Assembly: GCA_030847615.1 (NCBI GenBank)
Contig: JAUMIR010000003.1
Coordinates: 270,790,165-270,854,164 of the forward strand
Direction: 5' to 3'
Source: Gambelia wislizenii
Taxonomy: Eukaryota; Chordata; Lepidosauria; Squamata; Crotaphytidae
DNA length: 64,000 bases
The notes beneath the pieces were generated by a model. That model was not told the origin of the DNA and ran no database searches. It worked only from the letters and a program-made list of their open reading frames with translations. Below, piece after piece: positions 34,394 to 45,670 of this stretch (position 1 is its first letter; each line of letters begins with the position of its first letter). A program made the position numbers and the translations under genes.

Positions 34394-35882
34394 TTTATTA
34401 TTAATTTTTAATGACAACTACATACACCATATATACAAAACAAACAAACAGACAGACATCTAGACATCATCGCCCTTCACCTCACATATCGACCAAACAC
34501 CAATATAATACATTGATATTACATATGTTACATATACTACATATACTACATATCAAACATAAACACATCATTAAATTTTCTTTAAAAAAAACACCTAAAT
34601 CCTCCATTCATTCTCTCTTAGCCTCTCTTTTTATATTTAATATTATAATTACTAATATCATACAGAAATCATTCATCTTCTAACACTCCTCATACCTTGA
34701 CTTCCTTTCTTCTCACTGTCCCAGGTTTTAAGTTGAGTACTCTCAGTTCCCTTATTTATTAATATTCACCCTTCTGTTTGACCTAGTTTTCCATCTAAAT
34801 TTCTATTATTAGTTATGTAAATCTCATACCGTTATTAGTAAATTAGTTTTACTCTAGATTTTCCTGCAAAAGAATTATATCTTTCCAACTTTCCAGGTCT
34901 TTCCAAGTCCTTTTTTCGTCTAACATTATTGATAATTTTTCCATATCATAGAACTCTTTCATTTTTCTTATCCAGTCATTAGTTGAGGGGAGTTGTTGTC
35001 CTTTCCATTTCTGGGCCACTAATAATCTAGCTGCGGTTACTGCATATAATAATATTCTCCCATATTTCTTTTGAATGTTAGGGCTTAGCTTATGTAACAT
35101 ATTCAGTAATGACAATTCTGAGTCTATTGTTATCTCTGTTTTCAATGTTCTTGCAATCAACTTGTATATCTCCTTTCAAAAGTTTTTTTATTTTTCTACA
35201 TGAACACCAGCTATGAATATAGGTCCCTTTTGCTTCTCCACATTTCCAACATTTGTTGGATGTGTTTTTATAAATTTTTGCCAATTGTTCTGAAGTCAAA
35301 TACCACATATTCAACATTTTATAGAAATTTTCTCTCAGTGTATAACATCTTGTAAAGCCTATATTTCCCTTCCAGGTCTTTTCCCACTCCTCTATTCTGA
35401 TTTCATGTCCTAATTGTTGAGCCCACTTGATCATATATTGTTTCACCACTTCCGTCTCTAAATTACATTCCAATAACAAGTTATATATTTTTGAAATCAT
35501 TTTTTTCCTTCCTCCACATAATATTTTATTGAATTCTACCTCTTCCATTCCAAATCCCTCTATTTTAGAGTCCCATTTAAATTTTTCCAGAAGTTGATGA
35601 TATAAGAACCAATAGCATGGGACACCTTCACTTTTTAACTCCTCTTGCGTTTTCATTACGTATCGGTCTTCCTGCTTCTTGAGTAACATTTTATATGTTA
35701 ACCACTTTCCCCTATACAGATTTTCTTTTTTGTAAAAGGTCTCATGATTTGAAATCCACAAGGGTAATCTTATATAAATTTTCCTTTTATATATTTGCCA
35801 AATTCTTAACAATGCTCGTCTAATATAATGGTGACTAAATTCCTTATGGACCTTATCTTTGTTATGCCACATATAAGCATGC
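34394..35882 (-). mobile_element. 5'-truncated L1 with 15-bp target-site duplication
   Basis: Flanked by TTTACTTACCATTTA at 34,379-34,393 and 35,883-35,897. The element reads on the minus strand: its coding part is at the right and its A/T-rich tail at the left (34,394-34,420). The long direct duplication and 5' truncation are standard for L1 target-primed insertion. It landed in an antisense CR1. Confidence 0.85.
34849..35872 (-). pseudogene. L1 ORF2 C-terminal domain remnant
   Basis: Two overlapping minus-strand frames carry the L1 ORF2 C-terminus. The first (35,872-35,160) includes NFYKMLNMWYLTSEQLAKIY and the cysteine motif NKCWKCGEAKGTYIHSWC (CxxC...H..C). The second (35,160-34,849) includes LKTEITIDSELSLL, RILLYAVTAARLLVAQKWKG and ends near ILLQENLE. 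A frameshift near 35,160-35,180 separates them. The endonuclease and reverse transcriptase domains are missing through 5' truncation, so the copy is dead. Open frames of this length suggest a fairly recent insertion compared with its CR1 host. Confidence 0.8.
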
Positions 35883-36000
35883 TTTACTTACCATTTAAAA
35901 ACCCATTCTCCCAGTTTGTAGAGACCCTTTTCAAACTGTACAATCTCCTTTTGCTCTAACCAACCTAAATAATTTATTGTCATCAGCTAATATGACAACC

Positions 36001-36602
36001 TAACTATACAGCCCTAACTCTTAATTTTTAATTCAGGGGATTTTCCATACCTCAAGCTTGGTATATATACTTGTTTTGAATTTTCTTTCATGAGTATTAT
36101 TTAAGTATGATCTTGTATCTTAACATATGTCAACAGCTTTTACTTTTAAAGTAGACTAATGGAAGAGTAGATGTCTTAAGAGATCTTATATGCATTTCTG
36201 CATTCACTTAATAGGGAATTCTTATATATTGTCCCCCTTTGATTGATTTTTTTTAAAAAAAACCTCTATTTTGTAATAGTTCACTTAGTGCTTTGCCATT
36301 GCTTCCATGGTAGATTGTTTTCTGCTTCAGTTGGTGGTAGTGGTTGTCATTTTAATGCAATGCATTGTGTGTTTCCATTGTTTTGTAAAAATGTACCTTC
36401 ATGTAGAAAAAATTAATAACAGTTAATAATAAATGGTTTCAGGGTCCCTAAATCTTGGCCAGGGCAGAGTCGAAAGAAAATTCATGGGTAAGACTTGTAG
36501 GTTTTGGAAACAGCAGCAAAGCAGCAGCTTTCATTCTACCCACTCACAAGAGTATGCATCAGTTCTTCACGTATGCTGTCATAACTATTATCGTGTATCT
36601 TA
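36001..36602. other. AT-rich non-coding sequence
   Basis: No gene or repeat family recognised. Confidence 0.35.
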
Positions 36603-37724
36603 GGGCTTTTCTACACTGAGGATAAAAATCTAGATGAGATTTGGACTACTTTGGCCCAGAGCTGCAGTGCATGAAACGCGGACTACTCTGGTCCGGATTT
36701 AAGCACCATACTTGACCTGCATTCAGATTTTTACCCTCAGTGAAGCTGCAGATCTGCTGCTGCTGCTAGCATGGGCCAGAAGAGCAAAAGGGCTCTGCCT
36801 TTCCAGTGCATAATCTCTTGCTCTGAGGTCAGAGGCTGGCTGCTCCTTTTGGCCTCAGACAGAGCGACTAGCACTGGGCCTCTGCTTTTCCAATGCACAA
36901 TTGCCCACTCTGAGGTCAGGAGCAGCCAGTCCCACCATCGTGAGGCTGGTCACCCATCCTGACTTCAGAGAGAGTGACTAGCACCAGGACTCTGCTTTCA
37001 CAGAGCACAATCACTCTAGAAAACATAGCCCTTGCACAACTGTTCTCTTTCAGCTCTGTGAAAGCAGAGCCCTGGTACTAGTTGCTCCCTCTGAAGTCAG
37101 AATGGGGGTGGGGCAGGGCAGGGCAGGGCTGGTCACTCCTTCTGACCTCAGAGCAGGTTATTGTGTGCCAGAAAAATAGCCCCAGCGCTAGTCCCTCTCT
37201 CTGAAACTGGAATGGGCAGCCAGCCTTTGGATGATGGGGCTTGTTGCTCCTTCTGATCGCAGAGTGGGAGACTGTACACCAGAAAAGCAGAGTCCTGGTG
37301 CTAATCACTCTCTCTGAGGTCAGAAGGAGCAGCCAGCCTCGAGATAGCAGGGCTGGCTGGTTGTTCTGACCTCAGAGAGGACAACTAGCTCCAGGGCTCT
37401 GCCTTCGGAATGAGGATGTGGTGCTGGGGGGGGGGGAGAATGGTAACACCTCAGACAGTGCTTGTCCTTCCTCTCCTCCACATTCCCCGAATCTAGTGCA
37501 GATGTTCACACTACAGTTTTCTCTGGAGTTTCAAGCAAACTCCAAAGAAAAACTGAGTTTTCTAAAACCTGGATTAAGGTGGTATTCCCTGAGTCTGGTG
37601 CAGACAGGGCTGTACGCCCTGTAGCATTATTGCACCAGATTTGGGGGAAAGGCTGCATGTTGTGTGGCATTATTGGGCCAGGTTCAGGGTGGATTTGGGG
37701 GGTTTCACTAGTATAGACAAGCCC
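36603..37724. mobile_element. Non-autonomous DNA transposon with repetitive interior
   Basis: Worn inverted ends: GGGCTTTTCTACACTG at the left and GTATAGACAAGCCC at the right. A hairpin subterminal region is at 36,617-36,745 (GAGGATAAAAATCT against AGATTTTTACCCTC). The interior (36,765-37,410) is a stack of imperfect, alternately inverted units built from CTCTGAGGTCAG / CTGACCTCAGAG, GACTAGCACCAGG and AAAGCAGAG, an inverted-repeat minisatellite. No transposase. Superfamily unclear because no target-site duplication was found. Confidence 0.5.
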
Positions 37725-38451
37725 ATAGTTAATCTTGAACAGACTTAGTTGACCAATGCTCTAGGAAGACAGTGTCAAGGAAAAAGTAGAGTGAAATTAA
37801 TTACTAAGACTAAGTAGTCAACAACAGCTTTTAAAAACTGTCTTTATTTTGTTTGTTTTTTGGAAAACAGCAGATTTTACAAGTGCTTAACAAAAATAAC
37901 CTCCTGTTGTTAAGTATTTGAAACTGGGTTGAGTTAATTTTTTTATTGTCTACTATATCTCCAGATTTTATGTGGCTGTGTTTAGTTAAAGATTTAGACA
38001 TTCTGTTTTTTGAATGGCAAGTCAGTGGGGGAAGACTCATGCTGCAGATTCCCAAATCTCAGTTTGGATTCAGGATTTCAGTCAGAACAGAATGGGTTCA
38101 GATTGATATAGTGCACATTAGAGCCCGATCTGAATCCCTAAATGAGATGCTGAACTTAATTGAGAAGTCCATGCACAGGCCTAGTTTGTCTGTTTTTATG
38201 TTTTAATTATACTTTTACATTTCATTGCTATTGATAACTATTTTAATGGAAAACTGAAATATAAATGTAATAATAAATAATAAATGAGTAGCACGATTGG
38301 TGCTAGGTGGATGTATCTGGGCTAGTGAGAGAGTACCATAACGTGAATAGCACCATAGAAAGGACTGTATCACCAGTAGCTCCACATTTGACTTCAGGAA
38401 GAAGGGCTGGTGTATGAGAACTTAACTGGGAGATGGATTTAAAGTGCAGGG
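37725..38451. other. AT-rich non-coding sequence
   Basis: Nothing recognised apart from low-complexity A/T stretches. Confidence 0.35.
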
Positions 38452-38744
38452 ATACCTGGTGGCACAGTGGTTAAATGCCGGTACTGCAGCCACAACATTG
38501 TGAGTTCAATCCTACAGGACTTGGAGGTTCACTCAGCCATCCATCCTTTCCTAGGTCCGTATAATGAGTACCCACCTTGTGGGGGCAATTAGCTAACACG
38601 TAAATTGCTTAGAGAGTGCCTAGCGCTATAAAGTGGTGTAGATGTGTAAGTGCTATTGCTAAACAATTTGTAAGCTGCTCTGAGAGCCTTTGTGGCTGAA
38701 GAGCGGGGTATAAATACTCTAAAATAAAGTTAAATAAATAAATG
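38452..38744 (+). mobile_element. tRNA-derived SINE, near full length
   Basis: Head GGTGGCACAGTGGTTAAATG (A-box-like) and GTGAGTTCAATCCTA (B-box-like), body AATGAGTACCCACCTTGTGG, GGTGTAGATGTGTAAGTGC, GCTGAAGAGCGGGGTATAAA and an ATAAATAAAT tail. It is the most complete member of the family also present at 24,077-24,201 and 24,770-24,958. The GCGGGGTATAAA end is like an L2 3' tail, suggesting L2-dependent mobility. Confidence 0.8.
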
Positions 38745-39741
38745 TCCTGTGCCCTAGGTATATAAAAGTACAAAAGAATAACTCTGCATTTAGTGTGACG
38801 ATCTTTTAACAGGGGCCTAACATATTCACAGCAGAAACTAGAAATTAATAATCTATCTATCCACTGCCTTTTGTACTAGCTGAAGCTTTTGAATGCTTCA
38901 AAGGCAGCTCCATTTAAAATATGTTATATTACAGTAAACTAACTCAAAACTAGGAAAAGACTATAACTTCCACATATCCCAACCAGCTGCCATGCTTCTA
39001 GAAAAGTAAAGTTAATTAAAAGAAAGTTAATGTTTCTGTGTTCCAGTCTAACCTGGATATTAGGTTAATACTAGTGTTTCTATGTTCTGTGTCTAACCAA
39101 TGGATAACTGTTGCCAGATCATCTCTCTCTCTCTCTTTCAAAAGAAGGGTGCAGGCTCATCTGGGGCATCATTAAGTGTTGGCAAAAGGTACTACAAGTT
39201 ATGGGTGCCAGTGGCTATTACACATTGCATTTTTAAAAAATGAGTTAATTCCTGTTTGAGCCCTCCAGGTGTGATATAAATTTAAATAAATATTTAACTG
39301 TAGAATGGGAGAGCATTGAAAGTTGAGTGGACACTGCTACTGCTATTTTCCAGGAAGAACACAGACCAAATATGCATTTACTGGCTAAGAGAGAGAACTG
39401 AAGCTATCCCAGACATGACACTACTTCTAAGAATGTGGAGGGTGGGATATTAAAAATTCAGGCAGCTTGCAAACTGAATTAGGGGGGATCTCCCCTTACT
39501 TCCACAAGCTACCACTGATTAATGGAAGCTGGTAACATCTGATTATTATTAAGAAAGCATTTGCACTGGGACACTCTTCAAAGAACCTTACAACATGTTA
39601 AAGATTAACAGATTTATTGTGCTATAAGCTGCTAGTGGTATTATTGTCTGTCTTACTTGTAGTGTAATCTGCCAAGGTGTCATCAGATCCTTTTGAAGCT
39701 CCTACCATTATAGAGTAACATAACCACCCCTATTTTCATTT
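38745..39741. other. AT-rich sequence with a miniature-element relic
   Basis: Positions 39,587-39,725 (AAAGATTAACAGATTTATTG, GCTATAAGCTGCTAG) are a worn relative of the element at 18,118-18,304. The rest is unassigned. Confidence 0.4.
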
Positions 39742-39950
39742 GCTATTAAGAGCCTTCAAGTCAACTCTATCTTATGGAAAAGCTATCATAACATTTATGA
39801 CAAGATTTATTCTGAGGAGCCTTGCCATTGCCTTCCTGTAAGGCTGAGTGACTTGCACAAGGTCACCCTGTGGGTTTCCATAGCTGAGTGGAAATCTGAA
39901 TCCTGGTCTCCCAGAATCCTAGTCCAACATTCAAACCAGGACACCATCCT
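39742..39950 (-). mobile_element. Sauria-type SINE, antisense
   Basis: Plus strand shows AGCCTTCAAGTCAACTCTAT, TGCCATTGCCTTCCTGTAAGG, GACTTGCACAAGGTCACC and ATCCTAGTCCAACATTCAAACC. Confidence 0.8.
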
Positions 39951-40032
39951 TATTCTCAGATATTTTCATATATCCCAAAAGTGCATTTCAACCCATCTTT
40001 TTTTTATTAATGTGTTTAAATGCCCCTACTGT

Positions 40033-40501
40033 AGGCTCATCTACATGGGCCAGAATATTCTGGCTTTCTGCCAACATATTCTGCCTGTGGATCAGGCCCA
40101 TTCCTCCCCCGTTACCGGAACAAAATGGGATGGAGTCCAGACTGCCACACCGGCCCATCACTGCAGCCACTGCCTGCGTCCCACTTTCTGAAGCCAGGAA
40201 GCCGGCCTGCAGCACATGAGCTGTGGACAGATGGCAGCTGCAATAGGCCAACATTGGCTGTGTGGTTTCCTGTGGTCACGTGGGGCTCAATCCATTTTTT
40301 GCCAGCTGAAATGGTTTTTCCCAGGTATTTTTAAAAAGTAGTAAAATGGGAATGGGCTTTACCCAGTCTTAACCCTATCTTTGCCCGTGGGTTGTGTGGA
40401 CTGCTCTGGGGGAGAACAGGGCAAATATCCTATGTGCTCTGGATGTCAGGGCTCCAAGACTGGACCAAGATGGGGGTAAATAGCCCATCTAGACAAGGCC
40501 T
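40033..40501. mobile_element. Non-autonomous DNA transposon
   Basis: Inverted ends AGGCTCATCTACATGGGC and GCCCATCTAGACAAGGCCT. GC-richer than its surroundings and without coding capacity. No clear target-site duplication. Confidence 0.6.
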
Positions 40502-40794
40502 CTGCTCTTATGCTTTAACAACGGGGCAGCTACCGAAGAAATAGTAATTTCTGTTCATGTATGAATGCTGTTCCTTCATTCAGGATAGACTTTTAAAAGG
40601 AAAACTGCAAGTTTTACATTTGTATTTCAAGCTGATTATCATGTGTATGTATGCATATGTGCATGCTATTATAGTTAATAGCTGCAAAAATGGAAGGATA
40701 GAAGATTACTTTCCAGTATCTATGAAATAAGTTATGAAGTTATGAAGATGTGAAATATAAGGAGTATGTTGCATATCTCCTGCCTCCTAATTTT

Positions 40795-41580
40795 TATTTC
40801 AAAATCAGAGCACCCTCCCCTGATCACTCCCAGATGTGGTGGACTCCAGGCAGCAGAATCATGATGGCTGAAGACAATGGGAACATCAAACCTAATGAGC
40901 CAGCTGTACCCATTTCTTGACAAGTCAGATCTGGCAAAGGTGAAACATGCCTTGATCACAACCCATCTGGACTGCTGTAATGCATTCTGTGTGGGGCTGC
41001 CTTTGGAATAATTCTATGATTCTATGAAATTGCTCAGAAATTCCAGTAGGTCCAAAATGTTTCAGCCTGGCTGCTGGCTGGGGCTGGTTACAGAAACCAT
41101 GCAACTCCCCTGTTGAAACAGCTTCACAGGAGCCAGCCTGAGTTCTAAAAGGGAGCAGGCTTTTGCTTCTTCACAGGCACAGTTAGTGAGGACATGAGAA
41201 AGAGCCTTCTCAGTGGCTGCTCCTAAACTATGGAACACCCTTCCACAGAAAGTCCAGTTAGCCCCATCCCTGCTCTCTTTTCACTAGAAGGTTAAGACCT
41301 TTTTACTTAGGCAGACCTTTGACTTATTTTAATCATATGGCAGAATAGTATTCAAAGTGATTTACTCTGGGGGGTTTATATGTTTTTAATTATGTTTTAA
41401 ATGTATTTTAAATTGTATTCTAAACTGTTTTAATCAAGTGTTTTTAGCAGAACTAATGTTTAATTGTTTTTTAAAAGCTTCCATAATAGCTAAAATTTTG
41501 TTTAAATTTTGTAAGCCAAATTGGGTCCCTTGGCAGGAGCAAGGTGAGGTATAAATGAAATAAATAAATAAATAAATAAA
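40795..41580 (+). mobile_element. L2 LINE 3' portion
   Basis: Decayed ORF2 C-terminus: LDKSDLAKVKHALITTHLDC near 40,915, and LWNTLPQKVQLAPSLLSF near 41,230-41,290, followed by a 3' UTR with TAAGCCAAATTGGG and GAGGTATAAATGAAATAAAT repeats. The ELWNxLP...APSLxSF signature is characteristic of L2. A 17-bp CR1 tail sits within it (41,011-41,027). Confidence 0.7.
41011..41027 (+). mobile_element. CR1 3' tail only, inserted in L2
   Basis: ATTCTATGATTCTATGA, the CR1 terminal repeat, interrupts the L2 coding remnant with no CR1 body attached. Extreme 5' truncation is the likely explanation. Confidence 0.5.
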
Positions 41581-43128
41581 GTCCAGCACATCTGGTTGGC
41601 ACCATCTCGGGGGAAGCTGCTCTGTTGTATCCTTGCAAGATTATGAGAGCTATGACTGAAAATGGAACTATTTCTCTTAAACAAAAGGAATTATTTGTAG
41701 GATTCTGGGACCTCACATTTTCTGCCCCATTTAAGTTACCAGAAATATCCACAGCATATTGAAACCTTTGGCCCTCTCACTTGAATCAAGACAGAAGTAG
41801 TGTGCATTAAGCAATTAAAATGTTATTGAAGATGCTTTGTAAATAGGTTAGGTCCTGTCATGACTATCTAAACACAAATACCTTCACATTTATTTGCCCC
41901 TCAATGTTTCAGACTCTTGAAATGTTTCTAAGATGGTTTGTTAGCTTGAAAATGTTTTGCATAGAACATTTCATTTTACATCTTGTGGGCTTGCTTATTT
42001 GCTTCTCAAGACACAAAGGCATTTGGGAACAAATATGGAAAGGAAAAAAAGACCCCTCCCCCCAATTTTTAAAGATAAGATCTCATCTACTCTGAAAGAC
42101 TGCAGGGTAACTAGAGAGCTAATATTTTCATGATGTTGCAAGATTCAACAGAGAGCAGATGAGAAATGTGTTGTTTCTTGAAACTGCCTAAAAATGGTCA
42201 CAACAGTATGAATTAGCAGACCTGTTTCATAATCTGTGCATTCAGTGGCCCATCAAGTAGATGGGCATCTAAATTATCTCTTAAAAATCTGAGGTGAACT
42301 GGAGATATGATTCACAAACCACTTAAGGTGGAAGATTAAAATGGCCTGCATCCAAATACTCCTTTGTGTATTAGGTTATTAGCCACCAGTCAATTGCCAT
42401 CTGGCACCTTGTCTCCTGAATTTACACAATCTGAAATTGGCCTTGGGAAAACCCTGCACTGGGTTGATCTTGTGCCAGTTTCCCAGAACAAGGAAAGTAC
42501 TTTTGGGTAGATGTATGCACCAGCATAAATCCCCAAGGTTGTGTCTTGGCTGCCTCCTGATGCAAAACAGCTTGAAGAATCTAATTGGGGGACCAGAGCA
42601 ATCACTAGTGCCATCGCATAGCTGCAGCCTGCATGCTCTTTGGAGTGGTGTTATCACTGGGTTATTGCACACCATGTTTTTCCTGCTGAAAGAGGTGATG
42701 GGCCAGAGGGATGGGGGAATGTGGCCTTATCCTTCTATCTTACTGAGCTCCAGTGCTTAACCAGATGTTACAGCTGTTTTTCACAGATTTAAAACATTAA
42801 TAAATGAAAATGTGTAACATGCACACTTTGTAAGATGGGTAACAAACCCTAGAATAATGAGAGCTGAGAATCCTATTACTAAAAAGAAATGCAAAGCAGA
42901 ACATGCTATGTTTTTGATGAGGAAAATAGTTTTCTTCCGCACACTACAGAAACCCAAATAAAGACATAAATCCACTTATCTGAATTCTTTTGCAAATTCC
43001 TCAGTTCAGAATGATAGCTAGTATTAAAGCAATTAATTATGAGTCTACTTTAGAAATACTTGGATATTTTCACCAGTTGCCTCTCAAATCCATGGCACTT
43101 GATCTTAGCTTATTGCTTTGAAGTGTTA
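41581..43128. other. AT-rich non-coding sequence
   Basis: No repeat family or gene recognised over 1.5 kb. ORFs are short and without domains. Confidence 0.4.
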
Positions 43129-43266
43129 TTATTTGTCTCGTTGTTATGTGCTATCAAGCTGACTTTGACTTACGATGGCCCTATGAATGACAGGTCTCCA
43201 AGAGACTTTGCTATTAATGACCCTGCTCAGGCCTTGCAAACTCAGAGTCATAGCTTCCTTGACTAA

Positions 43267-43797
43267 GGAGACTATCAGACGGGCTAAATATGGTGTTACA
43301 CGAATGCTAGGAAATTGCTAAAGGGTTTGAATTTCAGACATCCCCGTCCCCGTCTCATTATGCTCCCATGCTGCTTCTGTTTCCGTGGTGCTCCTTTTTA
43401 TTCACGGTCTAAGCCATAAATAGATGCCCCATCTCGTTTCTGTCACGGAATGTCCTGCGAATGAAATGGTGCCCCGTTATGCTGGCGCAATGCCAGCATC
43501 AGTGGGAGGTCCGTGCCAGGACCCTTCCGGGTGTGATCAGGACAATGAGGTAAGTGATACACTTTTTATGACCCTCCTCAGTTTACTTGTAATGTGTTTA
43601 GGTGCTTTGTTTAACTTTTTGACATGTATTTCCCTTTTTACTTTTGAATTTCCTGCACAATTTGTGAAAACAGCTGGGATTTCCATTCCAGGAAGTGAAT
43701 GGGGCTCTGTTTGATGAGACCACAATGGGGATGGGAGAGGGTGGGAGAGGAGATTGCAAAATGGGGATTCTTTTATTGTCCCCATCTGAAAATCTTC
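43267..43797. mobile_element. Miniature transposon family M, copy 1 (in BovB)
   Basis: Ends GGAGACTATCAGACGGG and CATCTGAAAATCTTC are worn inverted repeats. TAA flanks both sides (43,264-43,266 and 43,798-43,800). The BovB sequence continues across it (CTTCCTTGAC to TCAATTCAC), which fixes the boundaries. Internal words (TTATTCACGGTCTAAGCCATAAATA, GGAGGTCCGTGCCAGGA) recur in copies 2 and 3. A 3-bp TWA-type duplication would fit PIF/Harbinger. Confidence 0.7.
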
Positions 43798-44342
43798 TAA
43801 GTCAATTCACTTGTAGTTCAGTCTTTCTTTTTTCCTACTACCTTCAACTTTACTAAGCATTTTCTTTTCTAGTGAGTCATGGCATCTCATGATATGTTCA
43901 AATACAATAGCCTCAGTTTAATCATTTTGCCTTCTAGTGAAATTTCATACCTATTTATTTATTTGTCTTTTCTGCAGTCCATGATATCAGTAGAACTCTC
44001 CTTCATCTCTGAGTTGATGTTTTTTTACTGTCACCTTTCTCCATTGTCCAGCTTTTACATCTTTACATAAAAATCAGAAATACTATGGTGTGAATTATCC
44101 TTACTTTGGTATTCAATACCACATCTTTACACTTGGAGATCTTAACTAGATCCTTCATAGGTGCCCTTCCAGGTCTTAGTCTTCTTCTTGACTACAATCT
44201 TCATTTTGGTTTATGACTGAGGCAAGGTTATAGAAAATCTTCAACAATTTCAATGTCTCACCCAACCTAAAGTTACATCAATCTTCTTTGGTCAATATTT
44301 TTGTTTCCTTAATATTCAGCTGTAACCTTGCTTTTCTGCTTT

Positions 44343-44576
44343 TATAGACTCATAGAATTATAGAGTTGGAAGAGACCACAAGGGTCATCTAGTCGAACCC
44401 CCTGCTCTGCAGGAATACACAATCGAAGCATTCCCAACCAATGACCATCCAGCCTCTGTTTAAAAAACCTCCAAATAAGGAGACTCCACCACACTCTGAG
44501 GTAGTGCATTCTACTGTCGAACAGCTCTTACTCTGTCAGGAAATTCTTCCTAATATCTAGGTAGAATCTCTCTTTT
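44343..44576 (-). mobile_element. CR1 3' end, antisense, nested in BovB
   Basis: Plus strand: GACTCATAGAATTATAGAGT, GGTCATCTAGTCGAACCCCC, GGAATACACAATCGAAGCAT, AACCTCCAAATAAGGAGACTC and CAGGAAATTCTTCCTAATAT. The BovB reading resumes directly after it (GACTTTCATCAGTAGTC). Confidence 0.85.
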
Positions 44577-44595
44577 CTTTGACTTTCATCAGTAG

Positions 44596-44860
44596 TCATT
44601 CCAAGTGCCTGCTTTTTTCTGCTAGTAATATGGTGTCATCTCCATATCTTAAATTATTGATGTTTCTTCCTCCAGTTTTCAAACTTCTTTCCTCTGAGCC
44701 TAATCCTGGTTTTTTTAATGCTATATGGTGTGTATAAAAATTAAACAGAGAGGTTAATAAAATGCACCCATATCTCATCTTGTTGCCAATTGAAAACCAT
44801 TCTGTCTTGACAGTGGCTTCTTGTCCTGGGTATAGGTTAAGCACTGAGACAATCAAAGGT
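44596..44860 (-). pseudogene. BovB reverse transcriptase fragment
   Basis: The minus frame reads LYPGQEATVKTEWFSIGNK, RYGCILLTSLFNFYTHHIAL and GRNINNLRYGDDTILLAE. These correspond to the QG-CILS-LFN and Y-A-D-D blocks of RTE reverse transcriptase. In this copy the YADD box reads YGDD and the QGC box reads YGC. The frame ends at the junction with the nested CR1. Nonfunctional. Confidence 0.75.
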
Positions 44861-44995
44861 TTCCTGACAGTGTTACCCTCAGCCTCTCTGACAAAATCAG
44901 ACCCCCTCACTGCATTAAACTGCAGATCTGAGACAGAGTTGTCTGTCTCTTGCTTTTATTCAGTATCATGCTTCAACTGAACGATCACCACCACT

Positions 44996-45055
44996 AACAA
45001 GAGCTTGGAAAGAAATGTTTCCCTTGTTGAACTACAGCTCTGAGAATCTCCCAAT
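44996..45055. mobile_element. Left half of a small hairpin element split by CR1
   Basis: GAGCTTGGAAAGAAATGTTTCCC and AACTACAGCTCTGAGAATCTCCC are the reverse-complement counterpart of 49,322-49,365 (GGCTTCTGAGAGTTGTAGCC, AAAATAGCTTCTCC). The long CR1 copy lies between the halves. Confidence 0.5.
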
Positions 45056-45665
45056 CAAGGACAATGAGGAAGAACAGCATGGACAGACTTCAGGGGCAGA
45101 GCAGGGGACCTTGAGAGGACCACCGCAAGGAACAGCAGCTGCGAAGCCTCGGCGGAGGCGTGTGGTGGTGGTGGGAGACGCCTTGCTGCGGGGTACAGAA
45201 GCAGTGGTTTGTGGGCCTGACAAGATGTCTCGGGAGGTGTGTTGTCTCCCTGGGGCAAAGATCCGTGATGTGACGGAGCGGTTAACAAGACTCGTCAAGC
45301 CTACGGATCATTACCCCTTCCTTTTGGTCCATGTGGGAACCAATGATACGGCAAGGCGCAGCTTTCTGAAGATCAGAAGAGATTATGAGGCTCTGGGGAG
45401 GAAGCTGAAAGAAATAGATGCACAGGTGGTCATCTCGTCTCTTCTGCCAGTTGAAGGGCATGGTCCAGGAAGAGAGAGGAAAATAGCCGACGTAAACAAC
45501 TGGCTCCGTAGATGGTGTCGCCGAGAACAATTTGGATTCTTGGATCATGGGCTGCGCTTCCATGAGGGGGGACTTCTGGCAAGAGATGGGGTGCATCTCA
45601 CACCAGTTGGCAGAAACGTTTTTGCCTACAGTCTCAAGAATTTGATCAGGAGGACTTTAAACTGA
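45056..45665 (+). pseudogene. CR1 ORF1 remnant, SGNH-type esterase domain
   Basis: The open frame has a basic PRRRRVVVVGD start of the esterase fold, then VHVGTNDTARRS (the GxND block) and RDGVHLTPVGRN (the DxxH block), in the order of the lipid-esterase domain known in CR1-type ORF1 proteins. Block I reads GDALLRG, whereas CR1 relatives usually carry GDS, so the nucleophilic serine appears to be replaced by alanine. The N-terminal part is lost by 5' truncation, and upstream codons read into an older hairpin element. ORF2 starts a few bases after the stop. Probably inactive as an enzyme. Confidence 0.75.
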
Positions 45666-45670
45666 ATCAT

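Larger units (their letters stand above)
33020..36000 (-). mobile_element. Antisense CR1/L3-like LINE, split into three pieces
   Basis: Segments 33,020-33,335, 33,872-34,393 and 35,883-36,000 form one antisense LINE 3' half. Plus-strand hallmarks: ATGAATTTATCCTGACCTCTTTTGAA, GGTGAATTCCACACCTTTGC, TTTTATCTGTCCTGAATCT resuming at CCGCCATTCAGTTTTAGTGGATGACC, then CAGAACTGTACACAATATTCCAGATGTG, then CATTCTCCCAGTTTGTAGAGACC and TTATTGTCATCAGCTAA. It is interrupted by a hAT element and by an L1. Coding potential is destroyed. Confidence 0.7.
43129..44860 (-). mobile_element. Antisense BovB (RTE) LINE, split by two insertions
   Basis: Pieces at 43,129-43,266, 43,798-44,342 and 44,577-about 44,860 form one antisense BovB: a 3' end (GTTATGTGCTATCAAGCTGAC, GACTTACGATGGCCC), then CTTCAACTTTACTAAGCATT, GTGAGTCATGGCATCTCATG, AGCCTCAGTTTAATCATTTT, then the reverse transcriptase region. 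A miniature DNA transposon and a CR1 tail sit inside it. BovB-like ends also occur on the SINEs of this window, so this family probably mobilised them. Confidence 0.8.
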
